Shown: in pieces, positions 25,901-36,900 of the stretch
Position numbering within the stretch: the first letter of the stretch is position 1
Layout of the letters: every line of letters begins with the position of its first letter
NCBI GenBank assembly: GCA_024195265.1
Contig: JAJLRJ010000001.1
Coordinates: 4,298,562 to 4,362,561 of the forward strand
DNA from: Dendrophyllia cribrosa
Lineage: Eukaryota > Cnidaria > Anthozoa > Scleractinia > Dendrophylliidae
Direction: 5' to 3'
Length of the DNA stretch: 64,000 nucleotides
Notes under the pieces: generated by a model
The model's input: the letters and a program-made list of their open reading frames with translations, nothing else
What the model was told of the DNA's origin: nothing
Database searches by the model: none
Translations under genes and position numbers: made by a program

Positions 25901-28900
25901 AAACTGAGGTACTAGGCTAAGACGAGGTGCCACGGGATAAGGAGACGCACTATAATCTATGATTACTACTAGTAATACTAGATAAATTCATCTACATTGT
26001 ATGACTTTACAATCCAGTAATTACTAGATGTGACAACTGAGCCATTTTTATCCAGTCCATGATTACTAGATTACAACTGAGCCATTTACAGTGCAGTAAT
26101 TACTAGATGACAACTGAGCCATTTACAATTATTAATTAAAATAAGTAATTACTAGATTACCACAGAGCCATTTACAATGCGATAATTACTTACACAGGTG
26201 TAAAATGCCTGCTGTGGGGATGCAGGGTGAAGTCAGTGACAAATATTTGACAACAGGTGGCAAATTTACCATCTGCCAGCACATTTTAAGGGGGCTTATC
26301 AAGTTATTACATGCAAGAACACCTTAAGTTTAATTTTGAAGAATATATGTGTAGTATTTCATTACCATGCCATTGGAGATGATGGCCCTGGGAGCTGATG
26401 GTGTGCTGGGAAACAGGCCCTGTGGGTGACCTGAACACATTACTAATGTCTGCTCCTCTGTCATCACTGATAAGTAATGCATCACAATCCAAAACTATAA
26501 AAACAAATGCCACAAATTAGTGATTAGTTATTTCATTGCACTGTTAAATGCAACCATAACAAGGTTGGAAATGTTTGGGGGTTTTTTTCAGCAAATTTCT
26601 GGGACTTTTATCATCGTTTAACTTTTTTCTACTACAACTGACTATAGTGCCACACAGTTTTCAAACTTTTGTTCACATTTTAACGTTATACAGTCAAAGC
26701 TCTCTGAGTGGACACCAAGCTTTTAGCCAGCAGGGTGTCCAGGCGTCCTGTGGACGCCCACTTTTTGAAGAAATTCATGAAAATTGCACCAAATCCTTTG
26801 AAAATTTATGATGGGAAATATCTTCAGGACAGCCACTTTTCAATTTCTGGCTAAAAGCCTGGTGGACACTCTTGTATTAAAGCGGACCACGCTCTACTTA
26901 TGACTGCCTTGACAAAGCCCTGTTTGAATTCTCCTCTTACTAAATCATCCCTGCACCCCAGCTTGTGTTGTATCTTAAAACAACACTCTTTACTCCACAC
27001 ACATGTGGTCTCTCTATCCAGGTATAAATAAAATTTGGACAAGATTATAAACTGAAATTAATTATAAGAATGTTGGGGAGATCAATAGTAAAAGAGGATC
27101 AAGAATCTCCTATCTAGGAGGAGGACCAGCTGCAGGGGGAGTTAGGCTAGTACATGTATTACTTATATAATAATATACATGAAAAAATTACTTGATTCTG
27201 ATTGGCTAAGAGCAGTGCAGTTCAAGTGTAACACCAGTGCAAAAAGTGTAACACCAGTGCAAATTACAAATCGCAAAAAAAAAAAAATTCCAAAAAATAA
27301 TTTTTGCAATAAAAAAGATTTCCAAACAAAAATGGATGCAAATTTTTTCATGTATAATTATTAATTAAGTAATCATACGGTTTTCTCATTCAATTTGGGA
27401 TTAATTTGCACTTGTGAGTTTTTCAAAAACTCACTCGTGCAAATTAATTCCAAATTGAACTCGAAACCGTATGATTACCTATACTAATATTATTATGAAT
27501 GTTGCTTCATGCCAAAGGAAACCAGAAATGTACCAACTGTAAATAAGCTTGGTTTCCTCTAAAAATACTTACCTGAGCCCAGTTGGAAAAGACCTGACCA
27601 TTCCCTCCATATGTAACAAGTTCATGAGGAAACTAAAAGCACAAAAAATAACATTAATTATGGACAAAATGTTTTAAGATACATTTACAATTATATATTA
27701 AGCCTTTCTTCTGTGGGATCACACATGCTCAAAAAAACAACAAATTTAAAGAAATGGACTGTTTGCATATTTTAGCAAGCCAACTAAAAAGTACATGTAC
27801 ATGAAGCTTCTACCCCAAAGTCACGGCTACTTATTTCCAAAAGCAATATACATGTAGTAATTAAACACACTATTAAAAAGGTAATAATATAATTTAGTAA
27901 AATATTTAATACATGGATGACAATTATTTAACTACACTCATCTGACTAATACATGTATGTGATAATGCTAAATGAATATGAAAGGTTTTATTAATAACAT
28001 ACTTGAGCAACCCTGGGATCCAGATTGTTCATGATCATCAACATAATGGCAGCTGCTTGCCGTGTTTTTGCTGGATATTCATCAATGGGATAAGCACTAA
28101 AACCACAAGCACAAGACAAATTATATTTCTGTCAGTGTTTATGACATATAAGAATCACCATATAGAAACTTTATAAAGAAGAAAGATACACTGTAAAGTC
28201 ACACTTCATGCCAAATCCCAGATTTTGCAGCATATCTAAAGCCACTAGGATAACACATGTTCATTACACTGCTATCCCTAGATTCCGGGATGCTAGTCCA
28301 TCACAGACCAGTGGAACTCAGGGGTGTGCATGTAGCTAAGAAAAAAATTAGCACTGGCTCATTAACAAGCCCACCCAGTTTTTCTGGCTTGTGCACCTTT
28401 AAAAGTCTTTGTTTTCTAGTGAAATTTTAGCCGGTGATAAGTTCTCTTTCAGCTAGTGAAATTAGCCGATACATGTAGCTGCCAGCTCTTAGCTACATCT
28501 CTAGGACCTCAGAAAATATTTCAGAATGTTAAAATATATTTGAAGGGCTCGGGGCATAACTAACCTATGTTGCTTTTGAGGTCACTTTTTACTTTTCTCG
28601 CTCAGATTTGTCCATTTTTGACATGTGAACTACAAATTAGTTGCAAAACATTGTTCAGATTTTTTTTCTTTTGTTTTTTTCCGTCACTTTTGAGAAATAA
28701 AATATGCGAAATAAAAATCTGCATGTCTCCCACTGAATCCCGCTCAAAAAAATAAATCCCAAGGTTTATCGGAATTTCTTGATTTTACACTGATTTTTCA
28801 CTTCAGATGGCCAAGTTTGGGCTCGTACTGCTGAATCCCGCTCAAGAAAAATACGAGGTTCATTCCCTTAAAATTGCTTCATTTTATCACCAATAGTCAG

Positions 28901-31590
28901 CCACTTAGATTCGCACCATCTCCCTTATCCTAACGGGCCTCCTTTAGGAAGCACTCCCGGTCCTCCAATGCCAGCTCATAGTCTTTGCCCGCCTTGCTGA
29001 ATTTCACCTGGCCACAAGAACTCACTTTGAGCTGCCCAAAGCTGTATTTCAACCTCCCGCTCGACCACGCAAAGCCGACCTATCTGCCACTGTCGCAAAG
29101 CATGTCGGGATATCAATGGCAAAAAGACTACGGCACTGGATGGGAAATGGCCAACAACTTACAACGCTGCCCCTTTACTGATCCGAAGTGGTTCCAGACT
29201 TTCCCACTCGCTCATCTTGTCCACCAATGTCTATTTTCACCTCGAGCGAGAAATAGCGATTTAGACATACAGTGTAAGGTATGACAAGAAACACATCTTG
29301 TTTCTTTGAGAGGTGCTAGAGACTTACGGATTTCCGCATGCACGCTGCAGATGATGTGTTTGCCACAGCGAATTCGCGATCGATATTAAAGTGAGCCGGG
29401 CATGCATAAATAACAGTATTTTCGTTCATGTCGTTGGCGTGGACCAGGAGTGTTACGGTCACATATTCTCACGGCCAATCTGCTGTAATGGCATCAAAAT
29501 AAATTATTACACTCTAAATGTAAATAACCACTAGAAGGCAAAAACCCGAACTCTGCTTTTTTCTTGTGAAATTGGTCCAGTTTCTTAGGATTAGTGCAAA
29601 TTCGACAATTAAGGGTTTGTGATATTATTCGTTGTACAATAAAATAAGGCAAATCTGATCGAGAAAAAACTAAAATATGCTCAAAAAGCCCCCAGCCCTT
29701 CATTTATTTGGCCCTCCAGGTTTAATATTTTCTTTAAATGATAAAGGGGGTTCTGCCCCCCTGGGCGTGGCCCCTTAAGATCCAATGATGATTTCAAATG
29801 TTAAATAGAGGTAACTTAACTATTACTTTGTCTGATGCATCCCCAGATCACAAGATAATAGTGACAATTTTTAGGTATCATGACAATAAACTAACCGCAT
29901 TTCAATGTCTGGTCTAAAGCGATACATGTAGATGTGGCCATATTGTCTTAGCTCATCACCAAACTCTGCAGCAAGTGCATGATGACAAGTATGAGGAAAA
30001 TACCTCAAGGCATTCTGCAGTGCTAACTATAACACAAAAGCCAAACAGTTAATTGACATCAATGTTACCAAGTGCCCAAATAGGTGCAAGGTAAAACATT
30101 CTACAAATATGCCAGTAGGAATGGTGGAGTGGTGAGAGCACTCACCTCCCACCAATGTGGCCGGGCTTTTTTTCCCGGTGACTATGACTATGTGGGTTCA
30201 GTTTGTTGTTGGTTCTCATCCTTGCTCCAAGGGTTTTTTTTCACCAGGTACTCCGGTTTCCACTGAAATTCCTTTTTATTTATTTCTTTTATTTATTTAC
30301 AAGCCACTGAGCCCACCTGTAAGGGGTGGTACCCCTCCAGACAGACATTCCCTCACATGTATCCCCATCATCATCAGAGTAAAATTTCCAATCTTGTTGT
30401 ACTGGTTCTAACTTTTAACTCTTACTACAGCGGTTGAACCTCAAAAGTACATTGAAATGAAAGCTCTTGCAAAATAAGCAGCAATGGCACTTCCATTACA
30501 GCTGTAGCTTGTACGTGTTTGTTCCTCAATAATTAGGGTTCTTTTTTTTACTTTTTTTGTTACAATCTTGCCACTTTTGGGACTTATAGAGAACTTTAGA
30601 TCGCATGTTACTACTGGGCTGTGATGCAACAAGAACAGGTAGTTGGCAAAGTTAGTGATTTGGAAAGTATGCATCCCATAGACACATGACAAGAAGTTTA
30701 ACTCATTGGATTTTGTGAACTTTGTGCATGAACCAATATCCCAGAAACTGACTTCCACATATAAACCACATACATAAGTTACACATACTGTTCTTAAAAC
30801 TGAAACAAAGGCCGCAGCAAGAGAACGCTTTAAGAAAAACAATAGTGTATACATGCATAAATGCATAATTAATGTACAGGGTCATTCACTAGGTTAACTG
30901 TAAACCAACAACATACACTTTATTTTACAACGCTAGCCACTACAACTATATACAATATAGTTGCTCCAAATCCCAAACAAGGACCCAAAATATTAATGCT
31001 ACATGTACAAATGCACTTGGCTAGCTGCATGGCTAGGGCAGCCAATAAATTTCCTTGTATCCCTACATATTGTACATATTGCACTCTTCGTGTGTGCATA
31101 ACAGCATGTGTTTCTCACATCTAAAACTTGCTACAACGACATACGGATACGTGCAGATCTGCGCGCCCGTCCCACTCTCAACTGAGCCGACAAATCGAAC
31201 GCGCCCCTTCGAGAAACCATCCTTTTCTAAATCAAAGAGCCATCCAAATAGCACAGCAAAGGAAAAATTGATTTAATATGGCTTTATCTTGAAATGAGCT
31301 TAAAGAAAATTAAAATCGAACCTGTGCGGGCAACAAACGTGGCCGGTAATTAACAGCCGGTTTCGCTTTCGTTTCGTTTCGTGGCCAACTGGTTGCATAA
31401 GCGAACCAAAGAATTGACTTGGAAGAACCCTTTTATATGAAAGATAAAAACGAAATTTCCATACCCTGCGCTCATCATCTGAAAGATTAACTGCCCTAAC
31501 AGGAGCATGGGGAACAGATTCGTCCCTCTCTCGCGGAGAAGGGAGAGGATCAACTGGAAGACCACCACAAATTTCCTTCAAAGACGCCAT
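11480..31590 (-). CDS. UROC1: Urocanate hydratase (urocanase), 25 exons
   Basis: Catalyses step 2 of histidine degradation in the cytosol: urocanate plus water gives 4-imidazolone-5-propanoate, using tightly bound NAD+. Exons on the minus strand, 5' to 3': 31590-31465, 30026-29896, 28096-28003, 27632-27573, 26494-26366, 24681-24553, 24253-24197, 23759-23673, 21562-21525, 21433-21383, 20734-20672, 19914-19806, 18767-18697, 18608-18511, 17452-17380, 17053-17021, 16431-16343, 15925-15855, 15160-15062, 14832-14783, 14437-14388, 14003-13922, 12416-12368, 12170-12120, 11620-11480. They sum to 2031 nt, 676 aa, the length I know for vertebrate UROC1. Phases close at every junction. Diagnostic stretches include VTYGGNGQVFSNWAQ, YIGPQGIVHGT, the Gly-rich SGLGGMSGAQAKAA near residue 250 (NAD-binding), DLGSDQTS, SRDHHDVSGTDSPFRETSN and HNGGGVGWGEVVNGGFGL. 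No stop or frameshift interrupts the model. Introns carry a 106-bp tandem repeat and several foldback elements. It is head to head with HAL. Confidence 0.95.
13065..13213. mobile_element. Near-perfect hairpin element nested in the 106-bp array
   Basis: TAGACTAGGAGCAGTCTCTC at the left is mirrored by GAGAGACTGCTCGTAGTCTA at the right, and pairing continues through CTTTTCCAGCTTAGT and the CGAGCGAAAAAACATTAGC segment. Arms of about 65 bp leave a loop of about 20 bp. TGTTGTA flanks both sides, which suggests a target duplication or the repeat's own sequence. Confidence 0.85.
13368..13550. mobile_element. Second hairpin element nested in the 106-bp array
   Basis: TAGACCACTTTCATAATGGC at the left pairs with GCCATTATGAAAGTGGTCTA at the right. 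The arms extend about 75 bp through GGCCGATTTATTTATTC and TTAATTAGCCTCACTGGCCTC. It interrupts a repeat unit between CTAAAGTA and TGACCATT, which are contiguous in intact units. Confidence 0.88.
15240..15740. repeat. Second array of the 106-bp tandem repeat
   Basis: Four to five units of the repeat seen at 12770-13810 lie in the next-but-several UROC1 intron, between exons at 15160 and 15855. Two adjacent units are open in one plus-strand frame (15478-15666), which reflects unit sequence and length rather than a gene. Confidence 0.88.
17868..18000. mobile_element. Short foldback element in UROC1 intron
   Basis: The left end has ATTTGTGTCGACAC and CAACGCTCCTCCCCACT. The right end, AGTGGGGAGGAGCGTTG followed by GTGTCGACACAAAT, is its inverse. 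About 130 bp, no coding capacity. Confidence 0.75.
19135..19749. mobile_element. TIR element of about 615 bp with Nru-like TCGCGA motifs
   Basis: ATTACCTTATTACATGAAAT at the left is inverted exactly at the right (ATTTCATGTAATAAGGTAAT), continuing into TTTTCGCGACACG. The internal part near both ends is rich in TTCGCGATTTT. It lies in the UROC1 intron between exons at 18767 and 19806. No transposase is visible, so it is probably non-autonomous. Confidence 0.85.
20844..21002. mobile_element. Hairpin element of about 158 bp
   Basis: The left end ATAGACCTTTCCCGCATTCC pairs with the right end GGAATGCGGGAAAGGTCTAT. The inner part also pairs imperfectly (GGGGTGGACAA with TTGTCCACCC). Located in a UROC1 intron. 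Confidence 0.85.
21955..23590. mobile_element. TIR element of about 1.6 kb in UROC1 intron
   Basis: The left arm (GTAGGGACAAAACGTGGGGT, then the CCATGGCCTACC segment, a T/A-rich block and GTTCCAGCCTTGTACCACTTC) is mirrored over about 130 bp at 23400-23585. The right arm has extra CCATGGCCTA repeats. The interior contains the (TA)n microsatellite at 22886-22954 and no recognisable transposase. Confidence 0.7.
22886..22954. repeat. (TA)n microsatellite
   Basis: About 34 uninterrupted TA dinucleotides, with a second short TATATA run at 22970-22980 after a TGTTGA spacer that also precedes the main run. Confidence 0.97.
24849..25030. repeat. Tandem duplication of a unit of about 98 bp
   Basis: Two adjacent copies share GGCTAAGCGGAACGAATC, GTGTCGGTACCAAATCT and GCCATTTTGAAACGTCACAA with few mismatches. 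Located in the UROC1 intron between exons at 24681 and 26366. Sequence downstream (25078-25140) is inverted at about 25683-25740, which suggests a foldback element there too. Confidence 0.8.
25985..26195. repeat. Degenerate tandem repeat of about 55 bp
   Basis: Three to four diverged units share CAGTAATTACTAGAT and ACAACTGAGCCATTTAC. It lies in the same UROC1 intron. Confidence 0.75.
27367..27480. mobile_element. Hairpin element of about 114 bp
   Basis: AAGTAATCATACGGTTTTC at the left pairs with GAAACCGTATGATTACC at the right, continuing through CAATTTGG/CCAAATTG and ATTAATTTGCAC/GTGCAAATTAAT around a small loop. In a UROC1 intron. Confidence 0.82.
30115..30420 (+). repeat. tRNA-derived SINE, degenerate
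   Basis: The start, GGTGGAGTGGTGAGAGCACTC, resembles a pol III A box. A corrupted B-box-like GGCCGGG...CCCGGTGA follows, then a body with TTGTTGTTGGTTCTCATCC and CACCAGGTACTCCGGTTTCC. It lies in UROC1 intron 1, opposite in orientation to that gene. The family assignment comes from the tRNA-like head and is tentative. Confidence 0.55.
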
Positions 31591-32012
31591 TATTGTCTCA
31601 CCACTTCCTCACGACTGAGATCATCGACTCCAGCGCTTTGTCGCTTCAAAATATGCGCGATCAGCGGGCTTGGGGGTGTGTCAGAGGGATGTCGGAGGCG
31701 GGAACATATTTTGCATTCTGATTGGTTGATGTTTCTTTAACAGTATGTTTTTCTTTTTCCTGTTTGGATGATGAAATATATAAACAAGTTTATATTTTGA
31801 CGTTGGAAGCAAACTTTTTATTACTTTCTTTGAATTGGAAACTGTTTTGCTCGACAGCCCGCGGAACTGAACCGGTCAGACAAGTTGTTCAAGATTAATT
31901 ACCATATTCCCAAGAGACAACGAAAGTGTTGGACCACAACGTGTTTGAATCGTTTGGTCTGTCGTCTTATTCAACACAATTTTAGATACTTTGGTCGCCA
32001 GCATTACAAAAA
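31591..32012. promoter_or_regulatory. Divergent promoter region shared by UROC1 and HAL
   Basis: Only 422 bp separate the two start codons, which face outward. The gap contains an ATTGG (inverted CCAAT) at 31721-31725, a TATATAAA at 31777-31784 usable in either orientation, and a GC-richer patch (31620-31700) on the UROC1 side. Both 5' UTRs and both core promoters must fit in it unless non-coding upstream exons exist. Transcription start sites cannot be placed from sequence. Confidence 0.7.
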
Positions 32013-33911
32013 ATGCGACTATCTGTTCGATTCAACGGTAAATGGTTTGTCATTCCATGCGGAGAAGGTCAGGTTAATTCAGTGCAATGGTTAGTAGAAG
32101 AAACAATACGTCGCTCGAAAGAACAGACTGAAGAGTCAGCCGATTTTACCGCCCAAAACTTTGAGGTTGTTTTGGCTCAGAGCGGAGGCAAGCTAGAGCT
32201 AATGGATACCATAAAAGAAGTATTGAACGACAACGATTTTGTTCATATTTCAGGTGAGTCTTTGTGTTCGATCATGGCGTGTTTACGTGTTGCCACGCAT
32301 TTTATTGATTTTTAATCATGCATTTCTAGAAACTGCGAACAGCGTGAGTACCGGTACACGCAGAAAGACCCGAACAGCGGAAATGATGCGTATATAGTAG
32401 AGGGATCATAAGCTTGTATAAACAGACACTGAACTTTGCAAAGTCATCTCTTAAATATTGGTTTGTGTGTTGTTTTCTGTTTACTCACGAGCGATAAAAA
32501 AGAAACATGCCTTGGCTAGCGAATTAGGCAAAGTTCGAGTTTACCTCGGTGTAAAAACCTGTACGTGACTTTTTTCTTTGTTTTCTACCTTTGTTGTCTT
32601 ACACTCTATTGTTTCAGTACCTTTTGTATTCTTTGTTTTACGTCACTCGTGAGTTGCAGGATTAGCCCAAAGTTCAGCGTCTTTAGAAAAACTACTCTCC
32701 GCATGTCGAGGTACAATGTATACGCATGATTTTCGTTCGTAGTTGTTAAAATGATTAAATGTTCATGTATGTAAAACTGCTCTTGTTTAGTTTAGAATAT
32801 TCGCATTCTTTTCCTCCCATTAAATATCCCAAAACAATTTATTGTTATGACTTTATTTTCACAGCAAAAGAGGCACCAGTGGAAAATGACCTCACCTCAC
32901 CTGAAAATGTTTTGTATCCTGCAGTCTGAGTTTTGTCAGTTCAAAAAGCTGATTAATGCAAATCAAGGATTAAAATTTAACCGAGGATTTCATTTCTCTG
33001 TTTAAAAAATGTTTTCAAAAGGTCATTTATAGCTACACTGTACAACTACGTAGTAATGAAGACCAGTTAAAGTCAAAACTGAAGGGCAGAAAACTTAGGA
33101 AAATTTTCAATTGTTGAGTTGTTTAATTAACTGTATTCAAAATTGACGCTAATCCTGGGTTAGCTGAATCATGCTTTGAACAACCCAGCCCATGGTGATG
33201 TCGACCAAGTAGAGTTGGCGATCAGCTTGTAGACCTCAAAAGTACACATGCATGCATGCCAGGTTGTAGAGTTGGCATGCTGTGGGTTTGGATCACTCCC
33301 AAATTGTTTTACAAATATTAATATTGCCTGAGTGTTCAAGATAAGCAGCATATTTTCTCTGCATTCTTATCATAAAATAATACACAACAGCTGAAATACT
33401 GTCCTACACAGCCTTTATTTTTATCTGTTTTCCTGGAGATAAAACTTCCAGTAACACCACTTGTCTCCTATGTACACAAATATTGTAAAATTATATAAGA
33501 CACAAAAAGTCTTGAGCAGGGTCAGAGTGTAAAATTTATTTTCATTTATCTATTTTTTTTTTTTTTGCATTCATGCATTAAATGCCTATAAATATCAATA
33601 TTGATTGTAAGAGTATAAAAAACCGATACTCCAGTATAAAGTCAACTTTTTAGTCACATGCAGTTGAAGATTAAATCCTTGACTGACTGCAACATCAACT
33701 TCTACAGAAGAGAAACAGTGAAAAAGAAACAGAAACAAACACAGGTATAATTTGCCATAAGAAGTATACAACTGACAAAAAAAAAATACTTCTGTAACAA
33801 CAGCAAAAGTAAATGAGTTAGAACAATTAGTGCCATGTTGTACAGAACAGATGATCATGAAGTTACAGTGTATCTTATTAATCCTGGGGGGTACTCCCAT
33901 ATATGAGCTAC

Positions 33912-33946
<35 letters not shown>

Positions 33947-36900
33947 GGCAGTTTAGTCTGGGATAGGGTACACGAACAGTGAATCAGAGAATTTTGGTCT
34001 AGAATAGCGTATCATTTTCCACAAAACTGATCATTTGCGTGAAGAATTTAGTCTTAAGACAAGGTTTACTGGCAAATGGCATTTAAAAATCAGTACGGTG
34101 GGCAGTGCAGTATTTTTACTGACCCCTGGTAACTAATAACAAAGAAAGCGTTCAAAAATTTGGTCTAGAATAGGGTAGGGTTTTTCAGTGTTTAGCCTTA
34201 AGAATAGGGTTGAAAATGCAGCTAAAATGGTCTAACATAGGTTAAGGATCTCAGAGTTCGAGCGGCACACCCCCGCCCAGAAATTTGCAGAGTACCCCCC
34301 CCCCCCCCCCCCCCCCCCCCCAGGATCTTAATCCCCTAAATCTTGGCTGTAAAATTTGAAATTTTTAACATTTATACCACTGTAAGAGGGAATGTGTGCA
34401 TTCGCTTCTCCCTGTCATTCTTGGGAGGAAATTGGGAGGGGGGGGGGGGGGGGGGGAGGAGGCGAAACAAGAACAAAAAGAAAAGAGAAAACAATGTTTT
34501 CCCCAGAGCCTTGGCTTTACTGCATGCTTTCAAAATGGTGGGGTACAGAGCATAGAAACCATTTAGTGGAAACATGCAGGGTTTCTGGAGGAAGTCTGAG
34601 AAGCAGTAATAAATTTTGACCACCAATCACTGGCAGCCTTGTCAAGGGGTTTCCTCATCCCTCCCCCATAGCCACCATTTTGAAAATGGAGAAGCTAATT
34701 TAGGCCCTCAGGGGATGAGGTTGAAGGAATATTACAAAGTCACATCACTAGTATAACATACACTCAACTCTACATGTAGTTCTAACTTAACTCAATTAAT
34801 TCATGCATTAGGACCTTAACAATTATTTTAATTGTCATTCAGTTTGTAGGACTTGATGGGTGTTCCCTGTCACCTGAAACACTGGTTGCACTGGGAAAAG
34901 GCAAACTAAAAATAAAGGTTAGATATTTTGATTTTTCAAAGCTCGTCAGTTATTAAATTACAGGAAATAAATTAGACTGCAGAGCCCAGTTGTTCAAAAG
35001 GTGGATAGCGCTCAATCCACCAGGCCACGGTTGTTCAAAAGGTGGATAACCCTATCCACCAGATAAATCTTTATCCAGTGGATAAGCATTAGCAAAACCA
35101 ATTATTGTGTTATCCACCAGATAGTGATTTATCCAGTGGATAGCGCTATCCACCTTTTGAACAACCGGGTCCAGATAAATCACTATATCCAGCAGATAAC
35201 ACAAGGGATTTTGTTAATACTTATCCACTGGATATATCCACCTTTTAAACAACCGGGGCCAGAACAAACACTTCCATATTTTCTATTAGTCAGCCAAAAA
35301 AGTGGCAAAGCTCAAGGCCTGGCAACCAAAAAGATCTGGAGCAAAATAATATTCTAAATACGGAGACTGGCTTAGACTGTGCAGGGGGAGATTTTCTCCT
35401 TATTGCCTCCATGTCTGCTAATTATCTGAGGTACCTGCATGCTAAGACATCAGTGCTATTAACTTAAAAGGTAGGTAATCAGGGGCAGATCCAGGGGAGG
35501 GGTTGAGGGGGTTGCAAGCTCCCCTTTGAGCACCCTTTTTTTTAAGTTGTTTGACTTTTCTTGTTTCTCCCTTTATGTGGCTCATAAAAATGATAGAATA
35601 AAATTGTTGTATGTGTTAAGTTGTTTCACTTCCACCAATTAACAAGTTAGGAAAAGATAATGTCGCAGGAACCCTGGAAATGACGTTCTAGTGGGTAAGT
35701 GGGTAAATAATAACAAGATGGTCATAATATAGTACGTTGGGTTTCACATTTTTAGCTTCTCCTTCTCTTCTTTCCTCAGCTAACAGAAGAGGCTGTAAAG
35801 AACGTGAGCAAATCACGGGCATTGCTGGACAGCATCGTTCGTGAGAAAAAAGGTACTTTCGTAAAAAAGGTTGCCTCGCAGCTGTTAATGCACTACAGAT
35901 ATGTACGCCACAATTTTCAATTAAGTTCCCAGCATAATTTTCTAAAAATATTTGTAAAGGGTTCAAAAACGTTTTCAAAAACTAAGGTGGCTATGAACCC
36001 CTTACTAAAATTTTTTTAAACTTTGAAAACAGTTATAAGCACAAGCTGAAATTAAGGGTGTCTTCAACAAGTTATACTGTTACTATGGTTACAAATAAAA
36101 TTAGAACATTACTTGTTCACCAATGACTGGGCATTTGTCAGTTTAATACCAGTGTTATTGCAGTTCAGGATTGTAGTATTGATCCGTAAAAGTATAGGTG
36201 CATGTTTAATAAGTGATTATAGAGAGCTTTAGAACTGAAGTAGAGCAGACCTTGTGATCTGAACTATGAACAAAGAGAAAAACAACTGCATGAGCAGCCA
36301 ACAAATTAAAAGATGCAAAATGCTGTCGTTTGCTGGCACATTTGGAAATCAGTCCACAGAAAGCTGATTTAACGTTTATCCACCGATTAACTTTGTAGAG
36401 ATGATCGATCGGCAGTTTTAATTATAAACTGTCATCTCTAGTACAAAGTCACTATTATGGCAATGACTACATACAACATACGTAAGAACTGTGATCTAGC
36501 TGATTGTAGTCATCCTAGATACCAATAAACTTTATAGGCCTTAATTTATGTAATTTGAATACAGAAATGGTATAAATACAAAAAAAGAAAAAAATTATGA
36601 AAAACTACACACTTGTGCCTTAATTATACCATGATGTTGCAGTGTATGTGCCTTAGTTTGTATTTGTTATGATTTTTTTCTTTTATAAATCTCTTTTTAG
36701 TGGTATATGGTGTCACAACAGGCTTTGGAAAGTTTGCAACAGTAGTTATTCCTAGTGAGAAACTTAAGTAAGTATTATTGACATGTGCATAATTATCCAG
36801 TGCCTGAAAGTTAATTGAGTGCTGTGTTCACAAGTGGTGTGTGAGTGGTGTGTTGTGCTGAGGGCTGTGTTAACACTAGGGTCACAGGCTTACCATACTA

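Noticed and set aside
28985..29284. 99-codon ORF inside UROC1 intron 2
   Set aside because: No recognisable domain, no paired splice sites or neighbours. It may be a decayed repeat or retroelement fragment, but this cannot be supported.
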